This document shows, piece after piece, positions 10,765 through 22,410 of a stretch of 64,000 nt of DNA. The DNA is from Wyeomyia smithii (taxonomy: Eukaryota; Arthropoda; Insecta; Diptera; Culicidae), in the NCBI RefSeq assembly GCF_029784165.1, contig NC_073696.1:24249530-24313529 (forward strand), given 5' to 3'. Under the pieces are notes generated by a model. The model was given only the letters and a program-made list of their open reading frames with translations, made no database searches and was not told the origin of the DNA. Position 1 is the first letter of the stretch. Every line of letters starts with the position of its first letter. Both the position numbers and the translations under genes were made by a program.

Positions 10765-10894
10765 ATGTGGTAGTTATGTAGTTGCGCGAAACACGGACGA
10801 GCGATATGATACTATACTATACTACACTAATGAACCGATTTGAAAATACACACCCGAACTGCTTAAGAGACAGTGAATGAATCAATGAATAATC
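10765..10894 (-). promoter_or_regulatory. Jockey-clade 5' UTR
   Basis: 130 nt between the target duplication and the ORF1 ATG. Jockey elements usually have an internal promoter in the first tens of bases; I see no TATA at the right place. A short direct repeat of ATTGATT/ATTCATTGATTC type lies at the very 5' end and TATAGTATAG nearer the ATG. Confidence 0.55.
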
Positions 10895-10910
10895 AATGAC
10901 TGAACGCGCG
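10895..10910. repeat. Target-site duplication, right copy
   Basis: Exact repeat of 3533-3548. Confidence 0.9.
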
Positions 10911-10931
10911 GACGGTTCTTTTCCTTTTATA
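10901..10931 (-). promoter_or_regulatory. TATA + initiator promoter directly upstream of the Jockey element
   Basis: Minus strand TATAAAAGG (10931-10923) with start A predicted at 10901, inside the target duplication. The retrotransposon 5' end begins at 10894, only 7 nt downstream and in the same orientation, so a transcript from this promoter would read directly into the element. Confidence 0.55.
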
Positions 10932-11307
10932 CTCGCACACTGGCAACTGATAAGCTCCGCCCGGTTTAATTTTTCTTTCATTTCCTTAGCTGCATATGTT
11001 CCCGCAATCACACGCAATGAGAAATTATCTCAAGCAATCTGCGGCGGGACAAATGAATTCAATTTAAGTTTTGATTTATGACGGCTTGCCACTGCTCGTC
11101 AGAACCCCCAGAAACGATTTTAAAACACTAATAGCCATGAAATTCGATTTTGATCTTACATTACAACAGTATTGCTGCTTGTTTCAACAAGCTAGCGCAC
11201 CGTTTCTGAAGCAAAACGAACCTGTTATTATTCACTGTCCATTCACTGGGCTCGAAATTCCCATCGTTGAGTAAAATTGAATTAACTTTCTTTATAAATT
11301 TAATAAA

Positions 11308-11323
11308 AGTCTTGAAAAAGACT
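11308..11323 (-). other. Histone-like hairpin, right end of array
   Basis: Perfect array hairpin, about 115 nt downstream of the unit 4 start site on the minus strand, with AAAGAAAG following. Confidence 0.4.
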
Positions 11324-11437
11324 GTTTGTGAACTGCGTGTTAAAGTTGTGCAAACAGGAACATCGGGAGTCCGCTAACTGCAAACAGAAATGCTGCGACC
11401 GCGACGCGCACAGGTCTAGCTGAAAATGCGAAATGAC

Positions 11438-11468
11438 TGAACGCGCGGACGATTTTTTTCCTTTTATA
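11438..11468 (-). promoter_or_regulatory. TATA + initiator core promoter, unit 4
   Basis: Minus strand TATAAAAGG (11468-11460), start A at 11438, spacing 30 as in the other units. This is the outermost promoter and is divergent to the small plus-strand ORF at 11649. Confidence 0.55.
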
Positions 11469-11648
11469 CTCGCACACTGGCAACTAATAAGCTCCGCCCG
11501 GTTTAATTTTTCTTTCATTTCCTTAGCTGCATGTTTTCGCATCAGAAAATATCACTTGTAATGTCAATCACTTCCAATATCCTGTAGCACAGCTGACTCA
11601 TTCATTTTTAATCTAGCTTCCAGTGAGTGAGCGTGTATATTTATCGCT

Positions 11649-11921
11649 ATGTCGCAGTGGTTACAGGCGTTATATTTGCGGAATCACCGGAAGCGCGTCC
11701 GTGAACAAGTAGAAGAAACTAACAGTGAAACTAAAAAGCGTGAGCCTGCTATGACGGGAGCAGAGCGCATCAGGCAGTACCGTAAGAGAAGGCCAGAAGC
11801 TGAGGGCATTCCGACAGAAGCTGTTGCTGGTCCGTCGCATAGAGGAAATAGTCCTTCGCGTGATGTATTGAATCATTCACATGAACGGGCAGGTGAGCTT
11901 GACGTGATGTTCGATTTGTAA
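11649..11921 (+). CDS. Small basic protein with AERIRQYRKRR motif, unassigned
   Basis: 90 codons from ATG to TAA. N-terminal MSQWLQALYLRNHRKRVREQ, then MTGAERIRQYRKRRPE (about residues 36-51), then a Pro/Ser-rich tail. Short arginine-rich 'AERxRxYRxRR' segments are common at the N-termini of insect transposon proteins, so it may be the first exon or a remnant of a DNA transposon rather than a host gene. TATATTTAT lies just upstream of the ATG. No matching downstream domain was found in the next kilobase. Confidence 0.35.
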   Translation: MSQWLQALYLRNHRKRVREQVEETNSETKKREPAMTGAERIRQYRKRRPEAEGIPTEAVAGPSHRGNSPSRDVLNHSHERAGELDVMFDL

Positions 11922-13912
11922 TTTCTAAATTCAAACCTAAATTAATTACTAAATTATAAATCACGGAAACGAACAAATGATTGGTGTTTTGGAAAATTGC
12001 TCCGATAGCATTACGATATGTATTATATATTAAAACTAGCAAACTTGTTTGTTGTTCAAACATATTTTTTCACATTTTCTTGGTCGTTTGCTGGACGCAG
12101 TCGAAGTCGAAGTGTTCGCAGTGTTCCTTAATCTTATGCTCTCATTTTATTTCACAAACGCGGACCATGAGATCTCGGGCGAGGGCCAGAGGCAAAACAA
12201 TAATTCAACAACCGAATCTTTCAAGGTCTAATCCCGCTTTAAGACTATTTGCTGTATTTTAGAAAATGTTTCCGCTATTGCGTACCTTCGCGTAAATCGT
12301 CTTCAATACTTGACTACCATGATGTGATATTAAAGTGTGAATGGAACCCCAAACGTGTTTCTGAACGAATATATTTTCTTAATGCAAATAAATTAGTGTC
12401 TTTTTTAACAAGACAAGAACGAGCCAGTATTGTCATTCGCTGGATGAGGGTAGGGAGAAGCTTTGTGCTGGATATGTCGTTGCAATGAAACCTAATGAAA
12501 ATAGAGCTGTGAAGAAATTAAAATCAATGATTTGAGCATGTAAAAATCAAAGATGTGGTAATTCTAGTTTTCTTTCCTCTTGCTCACTGTGTTGTGTGTC
12601 AATGAACGATTACTCGGAGTAGTCCTACGTCAATAATGCGGTTGTGTGTCAGATATAACCTTCTACTTTTTTTGGGACGGCTTTTATTCCAAAGCAACTC
12701 GACTCCGATCTAGAAATACTACCAAATGTAGGGCTCTGATGCTACCACGAACGCCTTTCTACTATTTAGCTGAAGGTTATTATGCCAGACCGATCTGGGA
12801 TGGTTTTTTTTCTATTCCTGAGACACTTTACTGACAACACCTCAAGCACGTAACAATAAAACACCATTGCACTACTGGTAATTAATAAAATGCATCACGA
12901 AGAACATAATTTGTGAATTTTTATAGTAAATTTGAAACCACTTCAAAAATTTACATCTATTCACGCTCTTGGCTTGCTTTGATCTCCACAGTTCATAATG
13001 ATAAGGATGTAGCACAAAAGCAAAAATTTGACCACGGAACCATTTTCAATTCTTGCTTTTGGAAAGCAGTGCAAAATGGACGAATTGGGTATTTCCGGAA
13101 CCAAAATGATACCCCAAGGCCAGAAATTGACCTTTGGAAATCCAGAGAGAGAAAGGAACCCAGAGGCCAGAAATTGACTCCACAATTCCATTTTGAATTC
13201 AACGGTTATAATTCTTCACCTCCAGCTTCATCAAAAGTTTCCTTTTATCACTCATGGTAGGTATGAATCAAGCATACCGACTTATCATCGCGTTGTTGGT
13301 CTTCATATCCGCCATGCCATTCCATTCGATCCCTGTTGTGAACTACTGTTGAATGTTCTGCGAAGGAGGAGCGCCGTGTGTTCCGGATTCCTATATTCTC
13401 TTCCTTGATCGAATCGTAGAGCTTTCAGCGGCCTTCCGAATTGCGTTTTCATTGCCAACGCCGAATTCTGGATGAGTTCGAACGTTCCTAACTTCTATCG
13501 CAAAACTTACAGCGTTGTATACAGGCTGTGGTCATTAATTAGCGTCAGAAAATACCAACGACCACCCGGAGTTACTGTCATTATGGGTCACCTTGTATTA
13601 GATCCGTTACAGCCGTTGCCTTCTTTTGAGATTCCATTGGAACCTAAAATCCAGAATTCAAGACCTGAAAGCTGATTCGTGATTTGTAATGTGATTTTAG
13701 ACATACGGTGAGAAAATGCAGATCCCCAATGGTCGCATTCTGTAAATATTTTAGAACGTAATGCTCGAAAAAATTTCTCAATTCAACGAGGGTGGATTGC
13801 ATTGCTTCCAACGATTGGTCCAATCAGACAAGAACAACACACTAGCGAGTTCCATATCCTTTGTAAAGCTTCATTAAAATGCCCAGTGAGCGCCACGTAC
13901 TGCCGCCTGTTC
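11922..13912. other. Non-coding DNA
   Basis: Short ORFs only (up to 115 codons at 12913-13260), none with a recognisable domain. The GACGTAG-type motif occurs inverted at 12617-12631. A phrase GGCCAGAAATTGAC is repeated at about 13119 and 13162. Confidence 0.45.
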
Positions 13913-13938
13913 GTGTGTGTGTGTGTGTGTGTGTGTGT
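13913..13938 (+). repeat. (GT)13 microsatellite
   Basis: Uninterrupted GT run, followed by an imperfect GT-rich tail to about 13960. Confidence 0.9.
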
Positions 13939-16900
13939 ACAGGTTTGTATGTGTGTATACGCTGCAACCTCGATGTCGTATCGGAGTGCAAAAATCTGAA
14001 AGTCAACCTGATTCTCGTTTACCGTGCGCGTGCTTGCAGCTGATGAAAATCGCTGTAACCCGATGCTATTCCGGACTTTTCCGGAGGTAGAGCGGTTGGC
14101 ACGTCCGGTATGGCAGCAGCAGCCAGCCGGAACGGGCAGCAAAAACTACACGCAGCTGCAGAATTTCAACTAGCTGGTTATGCCGGGAAAATATTATGGA
14201 TGTGCGGAATAGTAAAGTAGGTAACGAACCGAAGAACGAATGAACGAACGAACGACGGGCAGCAACTACTAACTATTATCCATCCTCCCCCTTTACCTGC
14301 CTGCCAGGCGAGTGGTGAATGTTTTCCAGCGGGAAAATGAAGAACGATTTTTCTCTCTCTCTCTCCATCCTTACTCTTTTTTTTTTTTTTTTAATCCACG
14401 GAACGTAACTCGGCTGACGACGCCCCGGGAACGTTTGCCAAAGCCGTGGAAGAGATGTTATCTTTCGTTCGGAATAAAAAATGCATTACACAGCTGCTAC
14501 TTGCATGCATGCATCGAAGCTGCATGTCATCTCGATGCCCGTGTGGAGCCTCCGTTCGAGAAGGATCCGAAAGGGTATTGAATTAATTTTTAATTCATGC
14601 TTACAGAATTGAAAAATGAAGTGTGCTTGAATTAGGAACAAAAAGCACGGAAGTAGGTTACAAAGTTGGCAAGCCAGTCAGGAAAGCGTCGTGTTCCGAT
14701 AGCTTGCTACTAATTCTATTCATATTCCTAATTTATATCATTTCCTCTCCTTCGAAAAGCTATTATGGTGCGGAAAACTTTCGTCCGAAATTTACTAGAT
14801 TGCACAATTCCGATGTAAACGGTCCAGGGTTCAGCTCAAAGTCAGACTGTCAGCCCACTTTCTTGGGAGAAAGTGGTGGCGGATTAGCTTTTCCACTCAG
14901 TCACTCAAGCTCACCCACTAACTGCGCTCGCTCCCCCTTTTTGAGGCGGTGGCCCATTATAATTAGCGCAGAAATTAGCATCCAGATAAAGGTTGAAACT
15001 CGAACAAATAAGATTATCTCATTTTCCTAATCCCGGCGGTCTAATTGGAGACGAGTTTTTGGCATTTTCTTCTCACCTGAGCCAGCGGAAAAGTTGTGCT
15101 TCATCCAGCGTTCAAGCGTTCCCCGGCTCGGGTCGCTTTGCGTCGATAAATTTAATCCGACGCTAATTGCAGGGCAAACGGAAACTTTCTCCTCTCGCGC
15201 CTCGGTCTTTCGGAAATTTAATTTAGTTGGCCGGGGTTCGCTAGTAATCATTTATTTTTATTTATTTATTTTTTCCAGGAGGTCTTGTGTTTGCTTAACC
15301 CTCCGTAATAGATTTTAAATCTTTCGGTAAGTAATCTTTGTGGTCGGAAAGTACACAAATTGAATGATAAAAATAAATTATTTGGGATCGTTATCAATTT
15401 ACTTGGGTTTTCAGTTAATTGAAGAGAAAGTTAGGGCCTCTCGAATTTCTAAGAATTACAAAACATAAACAACTCAACCTGATTCGCACCGAAAAAAGCG
15501 TTCCAACCCGAGAAAGTTGCTCATGGCTAAACGACATTCACCATAATTCACCAAGCGATGGGATTTCCGTGTGTGTAGTTTTCTGTTCCCATTTCTTGCT
15601 ATCCCTCCTACTTCGGTCTACCAGAAACAAACTCATCAAGAAAAAGTAAGTTCCGCAATGCGGCATTCCAATCCTCACTGAAGTAGGACAATCCACATTG
15701 GCACCCGAGCAATTGGATGAAGAAATTTATCGTGTCCTGCTAGATTTTGTACGGAATGATACACGAGAAAGTGAGCAATCTGCACTTTGACCGTTTTTTG
15801 ATGTTAGATTACATTAGGATTGTACTGTCCTGATACCAATCTGAGAACGTTTTCACACAAATTAAATCCTCCAAATCCGTATTAACTCAAAATTGCAATG
15901 TCAGTCATCTAAAAAACCAACAGCACAAACAAATCTTGTCAGGTGTTGCACCAGAAACGGCAACCGTGTGCATCCTTCGGTACCGGAGAGATTTAAGCTG
16001 CTTGGCTTCCGGATTGGCAATCGCAAACCGCACCAGCTGAGGGACGGTTGAGTTTTGCTTTAATCCGTGCTGGTGTCAAACGGTCTGCCCAGTTTGATTG
16101 CTGATGCTTCTGGTCTGGTCCATTGAAGAGGTAAAACTAGAAAAAAAAACCGACACTTTCCTGGCACATCCCCGGAAAACGGGCGTGCCGCTGCCGGAAG
16201 CCAAAGCCAATGTTGGATTACTGACGGCGACGACGACGACAACGATGGCACTTTTGAGTCAAACATTGCTGAGAATATCTGCTGCGGAGCTTACGAAAGT
16301 CCTTTCGCCTCTGTCGGGATGATGCGGACCGTTTTATATTTTGTTTTGAGTGGCAAAATTACTACAGACAAAGACTTTTGCTTTGAAATTGGAAAAATGC
16401 ATGACAAAATACCTAAAAAAAACAGGACAAAGCTCACAATTAGTTTTATTTTAAATTAAAAAAAAATGATGACATCAAAGCATAAATCATTTTAAAAATA
16501 TTTTAAAATCAGTATAAACATTATGATAAAAATATTGTAGCAGCTCTGATAAATTATTTTGAAACATACGAGCAAAATTCACCACTCTAACCTCAAATCC
16601 CTACTACCTCGTAGTCGGCCAGGAGGGATAAAAATTGGGCCTCCCTCTTTTCCCTGCTAATCTAGAATTAAGAAAAATTGTACTTGGCTCAGTTAAACAT
16701 AAATTGTATCGTGCCGTGTCAAATAATCTATTTTAAAACTAAATACGAGCAAAATAATAAAAACAATATGAAGAAAAGTCTGATAAAAGAGTAAAACAAA
16801 CGCATGACAAAAACTAAGAGAGCCAACATAAAATCTATAAGAAGGAGATTGGAGTGTCACTGCAAAAAATTATAATGTTAGAAAGCATGACAAGCGAGAT

Positions 16901-17608
16901 TATAAAATCAAGACCTAACCTGTAAGAAAAGTAAACTTACACACCTAATGACATGAATCCCAACAAAATTTTCTAATAAAAATCACAAGCTTTGTAAATC
17001 GTTTAATGGTTTATTAGGCCGACGTTTTGAAAATGTATTTCCCCTCCATCAGGGACACATGACAAAATGATCACAGGTATTACGTTAGTCTCGCGAATGC
17101 CAACTTCAAATTATGCCTTCACTGGTAAACACAAGGCAAACCAAAACAGCAAGTGTCGCGTTACTAATAGCGATCTGCATTGACCTTCTGGTTCTCACGG
17201 CTGCTAACATAAAAGGAGATATTGTTTTTTCGCACACATTTTTATGTAGCGAATAAAAAAAAGAAACAGTTGTTTTAAATAAAGTCAGAATTAACCACTT
17301 TAACATTTTTATTAATAAATAATAATTTATTTTAAAATCATAGCGAACTCATAACAAAATATTAGTATGCAACGTTACATAGTTTAGCAAGACATACACA
17401 TCCTCAAGTTTGCTTAAATTCTGAGAGAGAACTGTTAGTTCCCCGGTTCAGTTGGCGCAAAATCCCTCAATTCGAATTGTAACTATCTTCATGAAATAAT
17501 TTATATGAAAAAAAAATCACAGGAGGGTTGTGTGCAAAGCCACGACCGCAAGGTTGAAGTAGAATAATTTCACAAGAGAGATAAACCGACTGCTTGCGTG
17601 TCAGTCAT
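13939..17608. other. Non-coding DNA, no gene recognised
   Basis: Moderately GC-balanced from 14.0 to 16.3 kb and AT-rich afterwards. No ORF with a domain, and no repeat shared with the rest of the window that I could detect. It could be intronic or intergenic. An HTTTYGGCC-type phrase with CCATCAGGGACAC at 17019-17066 resembles a second phrase at 20330-20365 and may mark a transposon family. Confidence 0.4.
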
Positions 17609-17823
17609 TTTGAAATCGGATTTGTTTCGTGTATACCGCTTGTTAAGCACAGTATCAACAAATCGTAATAAACATCACACGTATTAAACATCAAACCTCA
17701 GTTGCAGTTTATTGATAACCATTCATTCTGCTCTTCCAAATACATTTAGTAGCCTAAAAAAAGGCCGATTGCTGCAATTGCAATTTTCATTCAGTTATTG
17801 CATAAATGCTTCATAATCAGATA
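17609..17823 (+). repeat. Direct repeat B, copy 1
   Basis: TTTGAAATCGGATTTGTTTC through ATTGCATAAATGC matches 18361-18586 with substitutions and small indels; the intervening 540 bp is not shared. Probably a dispersed transposon present twice. Confidence 0.75.
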
Positions 17824-17845
17824 GCGTGCAATATCCGCTCTAACA

Positions 17846-17944
17846 TAAAAATTTTTTCGAACGTTGTGGAATGATATAACTGGAAAAATAGGTGTTGCTA
17901 AGTTATTTCCAGTTATACCATTCTACAACGTTCGAAAAATTTTA
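17846..17944. mobile_element. Short fold-back (MITE-like hairpin)
   Basis: Arms of about 38 bp (TTTTTTCGAACGTTGTGGAA / TTCTACAACGTTCGAAAAA) separated by about 20 bp form a near-perfect hairpin. TA dinucleotides flank it. Too short to code; probably a solo MITE or the end of a fold-back element. Confidence 0.6.
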
Positions 17945-18360
17945 TTTCGTATGTCGTAATACTTATGTACGAAAAATACATCCCATTCATTCTGGACCCG
18001 CCTTAATTTTCAGTTCCAACACATTTCCTCAGTTTCGTAACACGGATGTACAAAAATGATTTCTTGTGGACATTCTATCTAGTCGGACCGATAGAGCTCT
18101 CATTAAGGCAACAAAATAATATGTATTGTGTCGTGTTGCGCGGATTGGAAGAAAAAAATGTTCCCGTCCCCGTGTCGAATGGAAGCAAATTGTTTCGTGT
18201 TTGATATTGCCGATGGTAGACATGAGTATGAAGGTCGAAATTCTGCTGTGATGTCTAACCATAACCGTCTTCTTCAAGGCGTTACATCCTTGTTAATGAA
18301 GTGTTGTGAATTTTCTAAAACGGACTCAACACCGTGAGCAGAACCTGCCGAACTTTTTTG

Positions 18361-18586
18361 TTTGAAATCGGATTTGTTTCGTATATACCGTTCGTTATGC
18401 ACAGTATCAACAAATCGTAATAAACATTACACTGCTGTGCATTTGCAGCAGCATCAAACCTCAGTTGCAGTTTATTAATAACCATTCATTATGCTCTTCC
18501 AATAACATTTAGTAGCCTTGAAAAAGGCCGATTGCTGCAATTGCAATTTTCATTCAATTATTGCATAAATGCCTTATGTTCAGATA
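18361..18586 (+). repeat. Direct repeat B, copy 2
   Basis: See copy 1. Copy 2 has an extra CTGTGCATTTGCAGCAG insert near 18433-18450. Confidence 0.75.
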
Positions 18587-18587
18587 T

Positions 18588-18825
18588 ACCCGCTGCAACT
18601 GCTACGCTATCCGTAGCCATGCCACAGTTGTGGCCGCTATATACTGCCATTGGTGTCCGCTACCCCTGCATCAGCTGGGCCCAGCTGCTATTGATGCTGA
18701 GATCCGCTGCAACTAGTGCGCTATCCATTGCTACGCCACAGCTGTGGCCACTATCCGCTATCGCTGGTATCCACTGCACTGCTACTGCTGCTGCTAAGAG
18801 ATGCCTGCTGTTGTCGCTGTCTAGA
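18588..18825 (+). repeat. GC-richer imperfect tandem duplication
   Basis: CCGCTGCAACTGCTACGCTA ... CACAGTTGTGGCCGCTAT near 18590 recurs at about 18707 (CCGCTGCAACTAGTGCGCTA ... CACAGCTGTGGCCACTAT), a unit of about 118 bp. It stands out by base composition from its AT-rich surroundings. The ORF crossing it is not conserved in frame. Confidence 0.55.
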
Positions 18826-18907
18826 ACTATTATGAGCGGCTTCGGCCGAAACAGGTTCTTAAATAGGTCAAATAGCATATTTTCAATTGCAAGGTATATG
18901 ATTCTGT

Positions 18908-19195
18908 CGACCGTGCTTGGGAAGCAATCATATAACGACCAATCAGAGGTCCAAATTTCGTTTTGACAAGGCTTGACTATTTTCAATAGTACAATAATTT
19001 GAACAATAAAATAACAATTATCTTCGTTTGGGAAGAATCTTAGAGGACTTTCCATTCTATTGCTGCAAGAACGAAGGAAATCCATCGAATACTAACAGAT
19101 TTATTAGCATTTGAAATTGGACATATTTTTCACTTTTTTCGGTTTTAAATTTTCATTTCTCTTCCCTATGTAGCCGAACTTCCTGAGAGAAGTAC
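18908..19195 (-). repeat. Dispersed repeat C, copy 1
   Basis: Reverse complement of 63712-64000 with scattered substitutions, from CGACCGTGCTTGGGAAGC to GTAGCCGAACTTCC. Non-coding; the far end of the second copy lies outside the window. Confidence 0.85.
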
Positions 19196-20029
19196 TCTCC
19201 TCCAAAACATAGCGTTGGGCATAACGTAAATGAATCAGTTTGCCTTTTTGTGTTTTGTTTTAGCGTTTATCATTTGTTACTACCTTCTTATTGTAGAATG
19301 GTCAATTAAATGTTTATCTACTGCTGAGTAGCATCGTTTTTTATGTACATTAGAGTGCCCATGAAAGTCCACTTTATGGATTTTATTTAGCGGTAGAGTT
19401 CTCGAAAAAAAAAACCTCATGCAAATCCAGCTCAAAATGACTTTGAGAAGTGGTGATTCAAAGTGATCGAAATTTCACTAGTTTTACCGAGATTCAGTGC
19501 AGACTGATTATTTTCCTAACATTCCATTGGCACCCTAATGTGCTGCACATCTAAGTTCTAGCTTTTTTAATTTTTAAATAAAAGTACAATTATACCTTGT
19601 TTAGCGATATTTCATTCAAACTTTTGGTACAGTTATGGGCAATCCGCTATCATCGCTATCCGTAGCGGATCTTGTCGTATAGGTGTTGGTTTATAGCGTA
19701 CTCAAATAACTTAAAATTAAATTGTATTTTATCTAACCAACACGTTGACGACTCAGTCGCTGCCATTCCACTCGATCAGCTTAGCTACGTACCTGAAACG
19801 TTCGATAGTTATAGCCCCAACCTGGCTTCGGAAAAGTACTGGTGACACTAAACTGACGACTGGGCTCTCTTTCTACTATAACAGCCTCATACATAAACTA
19901 TTCATGAAAGCTCACATACAGCTAAAGCTTACACAGACATCGATGTTGTCTTGTGTTGCACACGACAGCTCATTTACTGCTAGTTTACTGTATTTCCGTG
20001 ACCGATATTGCACAGCTTTCCCTGCACCC

Positions 20030-20741
20030 CGTACGTTCGGTACATAGCACGACATCCACTGACGATAGCACACACATGCAATGCAAAGGGAGCTTTATTT
20101 TTCATCTCTTTATTGTTGTTGGTTCTTCCAAGCTGTCGCTAGTGACAGCTTATAATTCCCGAAACCCTTCGGCACAAACGCGAGCGGGATGTCAGGTAAT
20201 TATGATTCACTAAAGTAGGGCCGATGCTTTAATGAATGCGAAACACGTTTTATGTAACGTGGGGACAATATTATTCTCTTTGGATGGTTGATCTTTCTCG
20301 GTGAATTATAGACACGGTGTTTGTTTTACATGACGTTTCGGCGGTACTGTTATTCAGCCATCGTCAGATCTAAAAAATTTGTTTCGATTTTTTTTTTAGT
20401 TTTTTTAGATAAAAATTGACTCAGATCGTACAGATTTCCCCTGTTTTCTACAAATTTCTCGTACACTTGTACATCCGTAAAAGTGAAACAAATTCGATTT
20501 ATCCGTAGATCTGGCAAGCCTGGTCGTCATTAAAGTGTCGCACGGCAGTCTTTTTCCGAAGCCTGGGCTTTACTCTCATGAATCATAACCGCCTGACCCT
20601 GAGGCCACTCGGACTTGTGTGTATAAAGGCTAGCGACAGCTTGGAAGAACCAACAACAATAAGGAAATGAAAAATAACAGCTCGTTTGGCAGTCCATGTG
20701 CGCGCACCCGTCAGTGGCTATCGGGCTGTGTACCGAACGTA
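20030..20741. repeat. Fold-back of dispersed repeat D
   Basis: The segment 20030-20209 (CGTACGTTCGGTACATAG ... GTCAGGTAATTATG) is repeated in inverse orientation at 20575-20741, with a loop of about 365 bp. A third copy is at 57041-57220. Shared inner phrases include GCTGTCGCTAG and ATTGTTGTTGGTTCTTCC. A non-autonomous fold-back transposon is likely; no protein is encoded. Confidence 0.7.
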
Positions 20742-20759
20742 TGGTGATCAGGGAGAGCT

Positions 20760-21720
20760 ATGCTGCCTGTGATCGCATAATTGTAACATTCGACATTTTA
20801 TGGATTTCGTGCTTTTTATTGGGAAATGCTTAGAATAGTATGTACTTTTTACATCTGGAAAAATATGCTTATGTTTGTGTGAAAAAAGTCGTAAAAAATA
20901 CCAAGTTGTTTTGTCACATAGCGTAAATAACCACATAATTGTCACACTACTTAACTTTTTCAACTTTTTTGTCGAAAAAGTTTCCATCCAAATCCACATC
21001 TGCATCCTTTGGAACTCGGAAGTTATTCTGGTCCGGTAACCAACCACCGGTGATCCGTTTCTGATGTTCAGCTCATGCTTGTTGAATACATGAAAAACTT
21101 CTTTTTCCATGTGATATATTCCAAAAGTAGCTTGAAAGTGACGGCATAAATGTATCATTGCAAAAATGTCAACCAATTTGACTTCAAAAGTAATATTCAA
21201 TGTATACATAGTGTAAAGTAGTGCTTTCTTCATGACACTAAGTTTAGTTAAAGTGTCTATTTGCGAGAATATATTAGTAACAATGCATTTAAGGTCAAAA
21301 TATAAAAGTGCGAATTGCTCGAACAACCAATTTTGCAAATGTTACAAATATGCGATTATGGGCAGTATGCAATACAACGAAAACCTAATTAGTTTGAATT
21401 TAGTTGTCACGGGAAAATAGTACTTTTCAGAAGCTTGCTCAAAAGAGGTATTTTGAATTTTACGTTTTTGACGTTGGACTAACGTCTATATCGAAGTTTG
21501 GCACCTGAATTTGAAAATCTAGTAATTCAACCGGGGAAAACCAGGGAAAAGTGGTCAGGTTTTGAGCGCTTATATATCAGTCATTTCTTTTCAGAATTTC
21601 GAGGTTTTGGCATCAACCGATCAGAAATTCTTTTACGGTTGAATTTATGTAACAAAAATAACCTATTGTTCGAGATACACTATTGAAAAATTGATAAATC
21701 ACATCGATTGTCTAAATCAT
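20760..21720. other. Non-coding DNA
   Basis: Largest ORF is 196 codons on the minus strand (20748-21338), without a recognisable domain or reliable composition; I do not call it a gene. A GACGTTGGACTAACGTC motif lies at 21470-21486. Confidence 0.35.
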
Positions 21721-21729
21721 ACCGAGCAA

Positions 21730-22098
21730 CCAATCACCACCTCTCTTCACAAGCACAGTCGACACTAACGGATACAACCGATCTGACTTTGTAAACAGTC
21801 TCGCAGCTTTCAACCAATAACGAGCTCGCTTTCGGTAGCTGCAACAGGTGTTTCAACACCGTTTTAAAATGCTTCTTTTATCATTACCACTGAACAGATT
21901 CTAAACACCAATGGCTTGATTGATAGGGGAAATATTGCGCAAGATTGTCAAATAATAATTTAAATATGTTTTCGATACTAAACTAGTTAAAAGTTGTGTT
22001 AAAAGTCGTGCACATTCAACCAATCACAAGCTCGCTTCTTGTTTGCTCGCGGATAGATTTTTGCTTTGGGCTATATAATAGCCTGTGTCGTCTCATAG
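21730..22098 (+). promoter_or_regulatory. Candidate CCAAT/TATA promoter region
   Basis: Three CCAAT boxes (21730-21734, 21814-21818, 22020-22024), the last two both followed by the words AGCTCGCTT, then TATATAATA at 22073-22081. Downstream DNA is unusually GC-rich with CAGCAG-type repeats (22100-22420), like a 5' leader. No coding region follows, so this may be the promoter of a degenerate element. Confidence 0.35.
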
Positions 22099-22410
22099 CA
22101 AGTGGAAGGCCTCATCAGTTAACAAGTGGAAGGCCACCAGGCCGGTCTTGTATAATCAGCAGCGGTGGCTGATTCCAGCGGCCAAACTGAGCTGCAGCAG
22201 AACCAGAGCGGGGGTATCAGGCAGCAGCGGCGGAGGTAGTGGGCAGCTGCATTTCTTCATTCAGTTCGGTTCTCCTTGGATCTGAGTTGGACCCCACCAG
22301 CGGTAATCCAATTCAGATATCGTTGGGTGAAAACTGCACGAAACTGCCAGAACTGCCAGAAACTGCACGAGCCAGCACCGCCACTAGGAAAGCAACCGCC
22401 ATTTAGTGTG

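Larger units (their letters stand above)
3549..10894 (-). mobile_element. Jockey-clade non-LTR retrotransposon, rearranged in assembly
   Basis: Read on the minus strand: 5' UTR (10894-10765), ORF1 N-terminal part (10764-9729), 500-N gap, an inverted second copy of the ORF1/ORF2 region (9228-6694), ORF1 C-terminus (6692-6429), ORF2 (6439-3848), a 3' UTR of about 280 nt, and a 16-A tail (3565-3550). The 16-bp direct repeat at both ends shows one insertion into the tandem array. The inverted block plus gap is most easily explained as a mis-assembly inside the element; without it the order is a normal Jockey ORF1-ORF2 layout. An in-frame TGA in ORF2 argues that this copy is inactive. Confidence 0.85.
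10911..11542 (-). repeat. Tandem promoter/hairpin array, right part
   Basis: Continuation of the array interrupted at 3548: promoter unit 3 with its upstream sequence, a hairpin at 11308-11323, and a final partial unit 4 whose homology ends about 11530 at AGCTGCATG. Unit 4 carries small changes (GATTTTTTTCC in place of GGTTCTTTTCC). Confidence 0.8.

Noticed and set aside
20748..21338. 196-codon minus-strand ORF
   Set aside because: Composition matches AT-rich non-coding DNA; no domain, and it lies next to a fold-back repeat.
21730..22098. Histone-type promoter driving a host gene
   Set aside because: CCAAT and TATA boxes are present, but no initiator at the right distance and no coding region follows; kept only as a low-confidence regulatory region.
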